Source of the DNA: Nocardiopsis eucommiae
Lineage (GTDB): Bacteria > Actinomycetota > Actinomycetes > Streptosporangiales > Streptosporangiaceae
NCBI GenBank assembly: GCA_018388625.1
Contig: CP074402.1
Coordinates: 5,208,001-5,272,000 of the forward strand
DNA: 64,000 nucleotides
Direction of reading: 5' to 3'
Below are positions 1 to 8,562 of the stretch, in pieces. The notes under the pieces are model-generated. The model searched no databases and was not told the DNA's origin. It saw nothing but the letters and a program-made list of their open reading frames with translations. A program made the translations under genes and the position numbers. Numbering within the stretch: the stretch's first letter is position 1; every line of letters starts with the position of its first letter.

Positions 1-230
1 GACTTCGTGCCCTCGGCACCCCGCACGTCGGTCTCGACGCTGGAGGCGGCGACCAGGGTGTGACCCTTGGAGTCGTCGATCACCTGCGCGACGATGTGCT
101 TGGAGGAGCGGAACACGGCCAGACGCGGACGCTCACTGGTGCCCACGACCTTCTTGCGGACCCGGAACTGCCGGCGCTTGCGGGAGGTGGTCGCCTTCGC
201 GGTGCGCTTACGGCTCACGGTGATGCCCAT
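1..230 (-). CDS. rplR: 50S ribosomal protein L18 (partial, C-terminus outside window)
   Basis: The first 76 residues of L18, the protein that binds 5S rRNA in the large subunit. The protein starts MGITVSRKRTAKA and carries the basic N-terminal arm and the conserved RLAVFRSSKHI segment. The gene runs off the window start, so the last third is not visible. The ATG lies 2 bases after the rplF stop, in the usual spc-operon order L6-L18, so translation is probably coupled. Confidence 0.95.
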   Translation of the reverse strand, partial: MGITVSRKRTAKATTSRKRRQFRVRKKVVGTSERPRLAVFRSSKHIVAQVIDDSKGHTLVAASSVETDVRGAEGTK

Positions 231-232
231 GC

Positions 233-768
233 CTACTTACCAGCCTTTCCGGCCTTGCGGCGGATGTGCTCACCCTTGTACCGCACGCCCTTGGCCTTGT
301 ACGGGTCAGGCTTGCGCAGACCACGGATGTTCGCGGCGACCTGGCCCACCAGCTGCTTGTCGATGCCCTCGACGTGGAGGATGGTCGGCTTCTCCACGCG
401 GAAGGTGATGCCCTCGGGGGCTCGATGACCACCGGGTGGCTGAAGCCCAGCGAGAACTCCAGGTTGGAGCCGCGGGCCTGGACGCGGTAACCCACGCCGT
501 GGATCTCCAGCGTCTTGGCGTAGCCCTTGGAGACACCCTCGACGAGGTTGGCGATCAGCGCACGGGTCAGACCGTGCAGCGACCGGTTCTCCGGCTTGTC
601 GTCAGGACGAGCGACCGTGACGATACCGTCCTCGAAGGAGACGGTGATCGGCTCGGCGATCGTGTGCTTGAGTTCGCCCTTCGGCCCCTTGACAGTGACG
701 TCTTGCCCGTTAATCGTGACTTCGACGCCCTTGGGGACCGAGAGCGGCAGTCGACCGATTCGCGACAT
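233..768 (-). CDS. rplF: 50S ribosomal protein L6, reading frame broken by an apparent one-base loss
   Basis: L6 binds 23S rRNA near the GTPase centre of the large subunit. The N-terminal ~115 residues (from MSRIGRLPLSVPKGVEV to SLGFSHPVVIEPP) are normal; the frame then breaks at the G run 416-420. Adding one base there restores EGITFRVEK and the lysine-rich C-terminus ending KAGKAGK, giving 178 residues, the usual L6 length. As L6 is essential, a sequencing error is the likeliest cause. Neighbours are rpsH (17 bases upstream of the start) and rplR (2 bases downstream). Confidence 0.93.
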
Positions 769-785
769 GCTTCAGTCTCTCCCTA

Positions 786-1184
786 TTACCAGACGTAAGC
801 GAGGACTTCGCCGCCCACGCCACGCTTCTTGGCCTGCTTGTCAGTCATCAGGCCACCGGACGTCGAAATGATCGCCACACCGAGGCCACCCAGCACGCGC
901 GGAAGGTTCTCCTTCTTCGCGTACACCCGGAGACCGGGCTTGGACACCCGGCGGATTCCCGCGATGGAACGCTCACGGGTGGGGCCGTACTTCAGGTCGA
1001 GGACGAGGCTCTGGCCCACGGGGGCCTCCTCGGTCCGCCAGCCCTGAATGAAGCCCTCCTGCTGGAGGATCTCGGCGATGTGCGCCTTGATCTTGGAATA
1101 CGGCATCGTCACGGTGTCGTGGTACGCCGAGTTCGCGTTACGCAGACGCGTCAGCATGTCTGCGATCGGGTCGGTCATCGTCAT
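786..1184 (-). CDS. rpsH: 30S ribosomal protein S8
   Basis: S8 binds helix 21 of 16S rRNA and, in many bacteria, represses its own spc operon. The 132-residue protein starts MTMTDPIADMLTRLRNAN and ends STSGGLMTDKQAKKRGVGGEVLAYVW, both typical. The open frame continues far upstream, but the conserved MTDPIADMLTR start and family length fix the ATG at 1184. It is separated from rpsZ by an unusually long 268-base gap. Confidence 0.97.
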   Translation of the reverse strand: MTMTDPIADMLTRLRNANSAYHDTVTMPYSKIKAHIAEILQQEGFIQGWRTEEAPVGQSLVLDLKYGPTRERSIAGIRRVSKPGLRVYAKKENLPRVLGGLGVAIISTSGGLMTDKQAKKRGVGGEVLAYVW

Positions 1185-1410
1185 GGCCGACTGGCCCTTC
1201 CTCACCGCGGTTTCCGAGTGCGGGCTTTCCCAGAGCCTGCCTCTCGTCGGGGTTGCCCCCGGAGAGTGCACAAACGGACCTTCGGCGTGGTCGTGGGCAC
1301 CGCGGTCCCTCCCGGGACTGCCGTGCCCTGTTGAATGGATGTAGCTGGTCCGTGCTCCGCCAGGAGGCGGCCACGGGCACTGCTTCGTACCACCGTCAGG
1401 TGGCGTTTCG

Positions 1411-1444
1411 GGGGCCGACCGCGCTAGCGCGCAGGGTCGGCCCC
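1411..1444 (-). terminator. Strong hairpin in the rpsZ-rpsH gap (1185-1452)
   Basis: Ten-base arms 1411-1420 and 1435-1444 pair perfectly, with a GCGC-rich centre, just after the rpsZ stop. No T-run follows on the minus strand, so it may be an attenuator, processing or pausing site, or an RNA stabiliser. The rest of the 268-base gap shows further inverted repeats around 1290-1330 but no gene that I can support. Confidence 0.45.
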
Positions 1445-1452
1445 ACCGGAAA

Positions 1453-1638
1453 CTACCAGCTCGACTTGGTGATACCGGGCAGCTCGCCCTTGTGGGCCAT
1501 CTCGCGGAAGCAGATACGGCACAGGCCGAACTTCCGGAAGACGGCGCGGGGGCGGCCGCACCGCGAGCATCGAGTATACGCACGAACGCCGAACTTCGGC
1601 TTCCGCTGCGCCTTGGCGATCAGGGACTTCTTAGCCAT
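1453..1638 (-). CDS. rpsZ: 30S ribosomal protein S14 type Z (zinc-binding)
   Basis: A 61-residue S14 of the short, zinc-binding type: CSRC near residue 24 and CRIC near residue 40 form the four-cysteine ribbon, and the start MAKKSLIAKAQRKPKF is typical. It sits in the normal place between rplE and rpsH in the spc cluster. The zinc-free paralogue that actinomycetes use under zinc starvation lies elsewhere and is not seen here. Confidence 0.97.
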   Translation of the reverse strand: MAKKSLIAKAQRKPKFGVRAYTRCSRCGRPRAVFRKFGLCRICFREMAHKGELPGITKSSW

Positions 1639-1651
1639 CTGTGGTAACCCC

Positions 1652-2227
1652 TCAGGCTTCCTTGAACGGGAAACCGAGCCGCTTGAGCAGGCTGCGGCCG
1701 TGTTCGTCGGTGGTCGCCGTCGTGACAACCGTGATGTCCATCCCACGCTGGCGGTCGACCTTGTCCGGGTCGACCTCGTGGAACATGACCTGCTCGGTCA
1801 GACCGAAGGTGTAGTTGCCGTTCCCGTCGAACTGCTTCGGGGAAAGGCCACGGAAGTCCCTGATCCGGGGCAGGGCCAGCGAGAGCAGCCGGTCGAGGAA
1901 CTCCCACATCCGGTCGCCGCGCAGCGTGACGCTGGCGCCGATCGGCTGACCCTCGCGCAGCTTGAACTGCGCGATGGAGTTCCGGGCACGGTTGATCTTC
2001 GGCTTCTGACCGGTGATCGCCGTAAGGTCGGCGATCGCGCCCTGGATCAGCTTCGCGTCACGAGCCGCCTCGCCCACGCCCATGTTGACCACGATCTTCG
2101 TGAGACCGGGGATCTGCATGACGTTGGCGATGTCGAACTCGTCCTTGAGGCCCGCAGCGATCTCGTTGCGGTACTTCTCCTTGAGCCGCGGCATCGGAGG
2201 GGCGGTGATGTCGTTGGTAACCGTCAT
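1652..2227 (-). CDS. rplE: 50S ribosomal protein L5
   Basis: L5 binds 5S rRNA and contacts the P-site tRNA. The 191-residue protein has the conserved segments IPGLTKIVVNMGVGEA, TGQKPKINRARNSIAQFKLREG and RDFRGLSPKQFDGNGNYTFG. The ATG overlaps the rplX stop by one base, consistent with coupled translation. The N-terminal extension TVTNDITAPPMPRLKEKYRNEI is normal for actinobacteria. Confidence 0.97.
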   Translation of the reverse strand: MTVTNDITAPPMPRLKEKYRNEIAAGLKDEFDIANVMQIPGLTKIVVNMGVGEAARDAKLIQGAIADLTAITGQKPKINRARNSIAQFKLREGQPIGASVTLRGDRMWEFLDRLLSLALPRIRDFRGLSPKQFDGNGNYTFGLTEQVMFHEVDPDKVDRQRGMDITVVTTATTDEHGRSLLKRLGFPFKEA

Positions 2228-2532
2228 CAGATGTCCTTACCGGTGCGGCGGGAGACCCGAACCTTGGTTCCGTCTTCCTCGAAGCGGTAGCCGACCCGAG
2301 TGGCCTTGCCGTCCTCCGCGAGCGAAACGTTGCTCACGTGGATGGGGGCCTCCTTCGTGACGACCTCGCCCTGCTGGCCGCCCGCCGGGTTGGCCTTCCT
2401 GTGCTTCTTGACCAGGTTGACGCCCTCGACGATGACACGGTCTTCCTTCGGCAGGGCCTTGACGACCTTGCCGGTGGCACCCTTGTCCTTGCCGGCGAGA
2501 ACGATGACCTCGTCGCCAGATTTGATCTTCAT
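2227..2532 (-). CDS. rplX: 50S ribosomal protein L24
   Basis: An assembly-initiating protein of the large subunit. 101 residues with the KOW motif near the start (KIKSGDEVIVLAGKDKGATGKV) and the conserved VEGVNLVKKHRK segment. Sits 3 bases after the rplN stop and overlaps rplE by one base. Confidence 0.97.
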   Translation of the reverse strand: MKIKSGDEVIVLAGKDKGATGKVVKALPKEDRVIVEGVNLVKKHRKANPAGGQQGEVVTKEAPIHVSNVSLAEDGKATRVGYRFEEDGTKVRVSRRTGKDI

Positions 2533-2535
2533 CGC

Positions 2536-2904
2536 TTAGAGCACCTCCGGCGCCAGCGAAATGATGCGCATGTACTTCTTGTCACGCAGCTCACGGCCGA
2601 CCGGGCCGAAGATGCGGGTGCCTCGCGGGTCCCCACCGTCCTTGATGAGCACGGCAGCGTTCTCATCGAAGCGGATGTAGGAGCCGTCGGGCCGGCGGCG
2701 CTCCTTGACGGTGCGCACGACAACGGCCTTGACGACGTCGCCCTTCTTGACTCCAGCGCCAGGCAGGGCGTCCTTCACCGTGGCGACGATCGTGTCGCCG
2801 ATCCCGGCGTAGCGCCGACCCGAGCCACCGAGAACACGGATGGTAAGGATCTCCTTGGCACCCGTGTTGTCGGCGACCTTGAGTCGCGACTCCTGCTGAA
2901 TCAC
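2536..2904 (-). CDS. rplN: 50S ribosomal protein L14
   Basis: 122 residues; the start is a GTG at 2904 giving VIQQESRLKVADNTGAKEI, which matches the family N-terminus. The signature RRYAGIGDTIVATVKDA and the C-terminus FGPVGRELRDKKYMRIISLAPEVL are intact. Upstream in-frame codons reach 2943 but are not conserved, so I exclude them. A 104-base spacer separates it from rpsQ. Confidence 0.97.
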   Translation of the reverse strand: MIQQESRLKVADNTGAKEILTIRVLGGSGRRYAGIGDTIVATVKDALPGAGVKKGDVVKAVVVRTVKERRRPDGSYIRFDENAAVLIKDGGDPRGTRIFGPVGRELRDKKYMRIISLAPEVL

Positions 2905-3008
2905 GTCTGCTCCTGATGTGATGCGTGCGGTCCACTGCCGCACGGCTAGGTGGTCTCACCCCTCTGGTCGGCGGCCGGCAACGAGTGCCGGCCGCCAACA
3001 GGCTGGGG

Positions 3009-3281
3009 TTACTTAGCCTTCTCCAGGATCTCCACGACGCGCCAACGCTTCGTCGCGGAGAGCGGCCGGGTCTCCATCATGCGGACCCGGTCGCCGACGC
3101 CAGCGGAGTTCGCCTCGTCGTGCGCCTTGTACTTGGTCGTCCGACGGATGACCTTGCCGTACAGGGCGTGCTTGACGCGGTCCTCGACCTCGACAACGAC
3201 GGTCTTGTCCATCTTGTCGCTGACGACGTAGCCCTCGCGCACCTTGCGGTAGTTGCGCGTCGCGGTCTGGTTCTCACTCAT
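3009..3281 (-). CDS. rpsQ: 30S ribosomal protein S17
   Basis: A 90-residue OB-fold protein that binds 16S rRNA early in assembly. It has the family motifs REGYVVSDKMDKTVVVEVEDR, HALYGKVIRRTTKYKAHDE and GDRVRMMETRPLSATKRWR. The ATG overlaps the rpmC stop by four bases (ATGA), so it is probably translationally coupled. Confidence 0.97.
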   Translation of the reverse strand: MSENQTATRNYRKVREGYVVSDKMDKTVVVEVEDRVKHALYGKVIRRTTKYKAHDEANSAGVGDRVRMMETRPLSATKRWRVVEILEKAK

Positions 3282-3532
3282 TCGGCTGCTTCCTTCGTCT
3301 CCTCAGCCGACTCACCAGACAGCGGGACGATGCCCAGCTCGTGCTCGCGCAGGACCGTGTAGATCCTGGCGATCTCGCGCTTGACAGTGCGCAGACGGCT
3401 GTGGTTGTCGAGCTGGCCGGTGGCGGCCTGGAAGCGGAGGTTGAAGAGCTCTTCCTTGGCTTCCTTGAGCTTCGTGACCAGGTCCTCGACGGACTGGTCG
3501 CGCAGCTCGTGGGCAGTCACGGACTTCGCCAC
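3278..3532 (-). CDS. rpmC: 50S ribosomal protein L29
   Basis: L29 lies at the peptide exit tunnel near the SRP and trigger factor docking site. I take the GTG at 3532 (VAKSVTAHELRDQSVEDL, 84 residues), which overlaps the last base of the rplP stop. A GTG at 3541 would add three residues and cannot be excluded. LKEAKEELFNLRFQAATGQL is the family core; the acidic tail GESAEETKEAAE is common in actinobacteria. Confidence 0.94.
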   Translation of the reverse strand: MAKSVTAHELRDQSVEDLVTKLKEAKEELFNLRFQAATGQLDNHSRLRTVKREIARIYTVLREHELGIVPLSGESAEETKEAAE

Positions 3533-3948
3533 TACTCCCACACCTCCCGCTTAACAAACTTGCACTTCATCGGGAGCTTGTGCATCGCACGGCGCAGGGC
3601 CTCCTTGGCCACGGCCTCGGGCACGCCCGACAGCTCGAACATCACGCGCCCCGGCTTGACCGGCGCGACCCACCACTCGGGCGAACCCTTACCGGAGCCC
3701 ATGCGGACCTCGGCGGGCTTCTTCGTCAGCGGACGGTCCGGGAAGATGTTGATCCACACCTTGCCGCCACGCTTGATGTGACGCGTCATGGCGATACGAG
3801 CGGACTCGATCTGACGGTTCGTCACGTAGGCCGACTCCAGGGCCTGGATACCGAACTCGCCGAAGGCGACCGTGGTACCACGCTGAGCCTTGCCACGAAG
3901 GTCCGGGTGGTGCTGCTTCCGGTACTTGACCTTACGAGGAATAAGCAT
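3532..3948 (-). CDS. rplP: 50S ribosomal protein L16
   Basis: 138 residues, starting MLIPRKVKYRKQHHP and containing GSGKGSPEWWVAPVKPGRVMFE, the segment near the A-site tRNA elbow that in other bacteria carries avilamycin/evernimicin resistance mutations. Nothing unusual is visible there. It lies 3 bases after the rpsC stop. Confidence 0.97.
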   Translation of the reverse strand: MLIPRKVKYRKQHHPDLRGKAQRGTTVAFGEFGIQALESAYVTNRQIESARIAMTRHIKRGGKVWINIFPDRPLTKKPAEVRMGSGKGSPEWWVAPVKPGRVMFELSGVPEAVAKEALRRAMHKLPMKCKFVKREVWE

Positions 3949-3951
3949 CGG

Positions 3952-4739
<788 letters not shown>

Positions 4740-4740
<1 letters not shown>

Positions 4741-5108
4741 TATCGGGTCCTTTCCTTGGTCTTGGACGAGGCGCCCGCGCCCTCAGCGACGACCACGGTG
4801 ATGTGGCTCGTGCGCTTGGTGACCCGGAAAGCCCGGCCGAAGCCGCGGGGACGAATGCGCTTCAGGGTCGGACCCTCGTCCACCCAGACGCGCTCGACCA
4901 CCAGGGACTCACGGTCCAGCTTGTCGTTGTGCTCAGCGTTGGCGATGGCGCTAGCCAGCACCTTGCCAACGGGCTCGCTCGCCGACTGGGGCGCGAACCG
5001 GAGCACCGCCTGTGCCTCGTCAGCGGGCAACCCGCGAATAAGGTCCGCCACCCGGCGAGCCTTTCGGGGCGTAACGCGGACGAACCGCGCCTGTGCCCTC
5101 GTTCCCAT
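4740..5108 (-). CDS. rplV: 50S ribosomal protein L22
   Basis: L22 lines the exit tunnel and its beta-hairpin is a macrolide-resistance site. I start at the ATG at 5108 (MGTRAQARFVRVTPRKARRV, 122 residues), because a GAGGGA ribosome site lies 6-7 bases before it. An in-frame start at 5147 would add 13 unconserved residues and lacks such a site. RIRPRGFGRAFRVTKRTSHITVVV is the hairpin region and looks wild type. Confidence 0.95.
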
Positions 5109-5182
5109 CGCTTTTCCCTCGCTCACGGAAATTCCTTCCCCACTCACCGTGGAGAAAATGGTTCTTACAACTGCTGCAACCG

Positions 5183-5461
5183 CTAGCGGCGGCTGCGGCG
5201 GTCGTCCTTGACGTGGCTACGGAAAGTACGCGTGGGAGCGAACTCACCGAGCTTGTGGCCGACCATCGACTCCGACACGAACACCGGAACGTGCTTGCGG
5301 CCGTCGTGGACGGCGATCGTGTGACCGATCATCTCCGGGACGATCATGGATCGCCGGGACCACGTCTTGATGACGTTCTTGGTCCCCTTCTCGTTCTGGA
5401 CTTCCACCTTCTTGATGAGGTGGTCGTCGACGAAGGGACCCTTCTTAAGGCTACGTGGCAT
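5183..5461 (-). CDS. rpsS: 30S ribosomal protein S19
   Basis: 92 residues: MPRSLKKGPFVDDHLIKKVE, WSRRSMIVPEMIGHTIAVHDGRKHVPV and GHKLGEFAPTRTFRSH are all family signatures. It forms the S13-S19 head complex of the small subunit. It is 12 bases after the rplB stop in the S10 cluster. Confidence 0.97.
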   Translation of the reverse strand: MPRSLKKGPFVDDHLIKKVEVQNEKGTKNVIKTWSRRSMIVPEMIGHTIAVHDGRKHVPVFVSESMVGHKLGEFAPTRTFRSHVKDDRRSRR

Positions 5462-5473
5462 CAGACGTGCTCC

Positions 5474-6313
5474 TTACCGCTTCTTCTTACCGCTACGCCG
5501 ACGCCGCACGATCAGCTTGTCGCTGGCCTTGTTCTTGGCCCTGGTCCGGCCTTCCTTCTTGCCCCAGGGGCTGACCGGGTGACGACCACCGGAGGTCTTG
5601 CCCTCACCACCACCGTGCGGGTGGTCGACCGGGTTCATGACCACACCACGGACGGTCGGGCGCTTGCCCTTCCACCGCGAGCGGCCGGCCTTGCCCCAGT
5701 TGATGTTGGACTGCTCGGCGTTGCCGACCTGACCAACCGTGGCGCGGCAGGAGATCTCGACCATGCGCATCTCACCGGAGGGCATACGCAGCGTGGCGTA
5801 ACGGCCCTCCTTGGCGAGGAGCTGGATCTGCGACCCCGCGGAACGACCCAGCTTGGCACCGCCACCGGGCTTCAGCTCGACCGCGTGCACGAACGTACCC
5901 GTGGGGATGTTGCGCAGCGGGAGGCAGTTGCCCGGCTTGATGTCGGACTGGGGGCCGTTCTCGATCTTGTCGCCCTGCTTGAGGCCGGCGGGCGCCAGAA
6001 TGTAGCGCTTCTCACCGTCCACGTAGTGGAGCAGAGCGATGCGAGCGGTGCGGTTGGGGTCGTACTCGATGTGAGCGACCTTGGCCGGCACGCCGTCCTT
6101 GTCGTGACGACGGAAGTCGATCACGCGGTAGGCGCGCTTGTGGCCACCACCCTGGTGACGAGCGGTGATCCGGCCGTGGCCGTTACGACCGCCCTTGGAG
6201 TGAAGCGGACGGACCAGGGACTTCTCCGGCTCCGAACGCGTGATCTCGACGAAGTCGCTCACGCTGGAGCCGCGACGACCCGGCGTCGTCGGCTTGTACT
6301 TACGAATGCCCAT
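5474..6313 (-). CDS. rplB: 50S ribosomal protein L2
   Basis: 279 residues, required for subunit association and the peptidyl transferase centre. The conserved C-terminal segment with GVVMNPVDHPHGGGEG contains the essential histidine of the family, and the basic tail IVRRRRSGKKKR is intact. Family length and start (MGIRKYKPTTPGRRGSSV) match. Confidence 0.98.
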   Translation of the reverse strand: MGIRKYKPTTPGRRGSSVSDFVEITRSEPEKSLVRPLHSKGGRNGHGRITARHQGGGHKRAYRVIDFRRHDKDGVPAKVAHIEYDPNRTARIALLHYVDGEKRYILAPAGLKQGDKIENGPQSDIKPGNCLPLRNIPTGTFVHAVELKPGGGAKLGRSAGSQIQLLAKEGRYATLRMPSGEMRMVEISCRATVGQVGNAEQSNINWGKAGRSRWKGKRPTVRGVVMNPVDHPHGGGEGKTSGGRHPVSPWGKKEGRTRAKNKASDKLIVRRRRSGKKKR

Positions 6314-6371
6314 CTTCTTCGCGCATTCCTTTACGTGTTGCTTGACATGTAGCGGTCAGACCCGGGAGAGG

Positions 6372-6662
6372 TCAGACACCGAAGATGTCGATCCGCTGGC
6401 CGTCGGCCACGCTGACGATCGCGCGCTTGGTGTCGGGACGCTTCCCGAAGCCGAAACGGGTGCGCTTGCGCTTACCCTTCCGGTTGATCGTGTTCACGCT
6501 CGTGACCTTCACTTCGAAGATCTTCTCGATCGCGATCTTGATCTGGGTCTTGTTGGCGTCCGGGCGAACGATGAACGTGTACTTGTTCTCGTCCATGAGC
6601 CCGTAGCTCTTCTCGGAGATCACCGGCTCGACGATGATGTCCCGGTGGTCGGCGATCCTCAC
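6372..6662 (-). CDS. rplW: 50S ribosomal protein L23
   Basis: 96 residues at the tunnel exit, where trigger factor and SRP dock. Typical segments are DIIVEPVISEKSYGLMDENKYTF and KVTSVNTINRKGKRKR. The ATG overlaps the rplD stop by four bases (ATGA), so translation is probably coupled. Confidence 0.97.
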   Translation of the reverse strand: MRIADHRDIIVEPVISEKSYGLMDENKYTFIVRPDANKTQIKIAIEKIFEVKVTSVNTINRKGKRKRTRFGFGKRPDTKRAIVSVADGQRIDIFGV

Positions 6663-7330
6663 TGGTCGTCCTCCTCGGACTCAGCGGCCTTCGAGGTACC
6701 GGCCGCGTGGGCCAGGAACTCGGCGTAGCCCGCCTCGGTGAAGACCACGTCGTCCGAGTAGAGGACGTCGTAGGTGTTCACCTGGTCCGCGTCGAGGATG
6801 TGGACCTCTTCGAGGTTGCGCAGGGCGCGCCGGTTGTGCTCGTCCTCGCGGGCCAGGACGACGAGGACCTTGTCGGACTCGGTGACCTGACGCAGCGACT
6901 TCAGAGCGGTCTGCGTGAACTTGTTCTCCGCGTCCTCAGCGACGAAGGTGCTGATGACGTGGATACGGCCGTGGTTGGCCCGGTCCGAGAGGGCGCCACG
7001 CAGGGCGGCGGCCTTCATCTTCTTCGGGGTCCGCTGGCTGTAGTCACGCGGCTGGGGACCGTGAACGGTGCCACCACCGGTGTACTGCGGGGCGCGGATC
7101 GAGCCCTGACGGGCACGACCGGTTCCCTTCTGGCGGTAGGGCTTCTTGCCACCGCCGCGGACCTCGCCGCGGGTCTTGGTGGCGTGCGTGCCCTGCCGGC
7201 CGGCGGCCAGCTGGCCGTTCACGACCTGGTGGATCAGCGGGATGCTGACCTGCTGGGCGAAGACGGACTCGGGAAGCTCGACGCTGCCCTTGGAGCCGCC
7301 CTCGGGGTTCTTGACCTCGATCTGGGCCAT
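6659..7330 (-). CDS. rplD: 50S ribosomal protein L4
   Basis: 223 residues. The tunnel loop GGGKKPYRQKGTGRARQGS, site of macrolide-resistance changes, is present and unremarkable. In many bacteria L4 represses the S10 operon. A short Glu/Asp-rich tail (AESEEDDQ) ends the protein. It is 3 bases downstream of the rplC stop. Confidence 0.97.
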   Translation of the reverse strand: MAQIEVKNPEGGSKGSVELPESVFAQQVSIPLIHQVVNGQLAAGRQGTHATKTRGEVRGGGKKPYRQKGTGRARQGSIRAPQYTGGGTVHGPQPRDYSQRTPKKMKAAALRGALSDRANHGRIHVISTFVAEDAENKFTQTALKSLRQVTESDKVLVVLAREDEHNRRALRNLEEVHILDADQVNTYDVLYSDDVVFTEAGYAEFLAHAAGTSKAAESEEDDQ

Positions 7331-7333
7331 GAC

Positions 7334-7984
7334 TTACTTGTCCCCCTTCACAGCGGTGCGGACGAGCACCAGACCGCCGTTGGGACCGGGGACAGCACCC
7401 TTGACCAGGATGAGGCCCTTCTCCGCGTCCACAGAGTGAACGGTCAGGTTCTGGACGGTCTTGCGCACGTTGCCCATGCGCCCGGCCATCCGCATGCCCT
7501 TGAAAACGCGGCCGGGCGTGGCGCAGCCGCCGATGGAGCCGGGAGAGCGGTGCTTGCGCTGGGTGCCGTGCGAGGCGGAGAGACCACGGAAACCGTGGCG
7601 CTTCATCACACCGGCGAAACCCTTGCCCTTGCTCTTGCCCGTGACGTCGACCTTCTGGCCGCTCTCGAACGCGGCGGCGTCGACTTCCTGGCCGAGCGTG
7701 TACTCGGAGGCGTCGGTGGTGCGCACCTCGACGTAGTGACGGCGCGGGGTCAGGTCGTTCGCGCGCAGGTAGTCGCCCAGGGGCTTGTTGACCTTGCGCG
7801 GGTTGATCTGCCCGTAGCCGAGCTGGATGGCGGAGTAGCCATCGGTGTCAGGGGTCCGGATGCGGCTCACGACGCACGGACCGGCCTTCAGGACGGTCAC
7901 GGGCACCATCTTGCCCGCGTCGTCGAAGACCTGGGTCATGCCGAGCTTTTCGCCCAGAACTCCCTTGATCTGCTTGGTGGCCAT
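7334..7984 (-). CDS. rplC: 50S ribosomal protein L3
   Basis: 216 residues, an early assembly protein that reaches the peptidyl transferase centre. MKRHGFRGLSASHGTQRKHRSPGSIGGCATPGRVFKG is the conserved loop domain, here paraphrased by its ends MKRHGFRG and PGRVFKG. It starts MATKQIKGVLGEKLGMTQVF, 12 bases after rpsJ. Confidence 0.97.
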   Translation of the reverse strand: MATKQIKGVLGEKLGMTQVFDDAGKMVPVTVLKAGPCVVSRIRTPDTDGYSAIQLGYGQINPRKVNKPLGDYLRANDLTPRRHYVEVRTTDASEYTLGQEVDAAAFESGQKVDVTGKSKGKGFAGVMKRHGFRGLSASHGTQRKHRSPGSIGGCATPGRVFKGMRMAGRMGNVRKTVQNLTVHSVDAEKGLILVKGAVPGPNGGLVLVRTAVKGDK

Positions 7985-7996
7985 GTCTGTGCGTCC

Positions 7997-8305
7997 TTAA
8001 AGCTTGATCTCGATGTCAACGCCAGCCGGGAGGTCGAGTCGCATGAGCGAGTCCACCGTCTTCGGCGTGGGGTCGATGATGTCGATCAGCCGCTTGTGGG
8101 TGCGCATCTCGAAGTGCTCGCGCGAGTCCTTGTACTTGTGCGGCGATCGGATGACGCAGTAAACGTTCTTCTCCGTCGGCAGCGGCACCGGGCCCGCGAC
8201 CTGTGCGCCAGTTCGCGTCACAGTCTCAACGATCTTGCGCGCCGAGCTGTCGATGACCTCGTGGTCATAGGCCTTTAGCCGAATGCGGATCTTCTGTCCC
8301 GCCAT
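7997..8305 (-). CDS. rpsJ: 30S ribosomal protein S10 (NusE)
   Basis: First gene of the S10 cluster, 102 residues: MAGQKIRIRLKAYDHEVID, GPVPLPTEKNVYCVIRSPHKYKDSREHFEMR broken here to GPVPLPTEKNVYCVIRSPH, and HKRLIDIIDPTPKTVDSLMR. S10 also acts with NusG and NusB in antitermination and transcription-translation coupling. The 257-base spacer to tuf should hold the S10-operon promoter, but I could not identify convincing -35/-10 boxes. Confidence 0.97.
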   Translation of the reverse strand: MAGQKIRIRLKAYDHEVIDSSARKIVETVTRTGAQVAGPVPLPTEKNVYCVIRSPHKYKDSREHFEMRTHKRLIDIIDPTPKTVDSLMRLDLPAGVDIEIKL

Positions 8306-8485
8306 GTGGCCTGTTCGTCCTTCGCTTCAGTGTCCGTAACGGTGAGCTGTCCGGTCACAGACGCCCAGGCCCGTCGGCGAATCCGCCGGCGTGTTGGCCG
8401 TGAGCCCCTATTCCCTTGAGAAACCGCAACAGGGCTTGCCCCTGCGGTGCGTCACCGTCACAGAGCCCGATGACGTCTTGTCAGT

Positions 8486-8523
8486 GTGGTGGGCGGGCCG
8501 CCGTGAAGCGGCCCACCCACCAC
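8486..8523 (-). terminator. Stem-loop downstream of tuf
   Basis: Arms 8486-8501 and 8508-8523 form a 16-base stem with one mismatch and a six-base loop, between the tuf stop and rpsJ. No T-run follows, which is common for terminators in high-GC actinobacteria. It probably marks the end of the str (rpsL-rpsG-fusA-tuf) transcript. Confidence 0.6.
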
Positions 8524-8562
8524 GTCGGGGCGGCTCCGGAAGGGGCCACCCCAACGTGTGTG

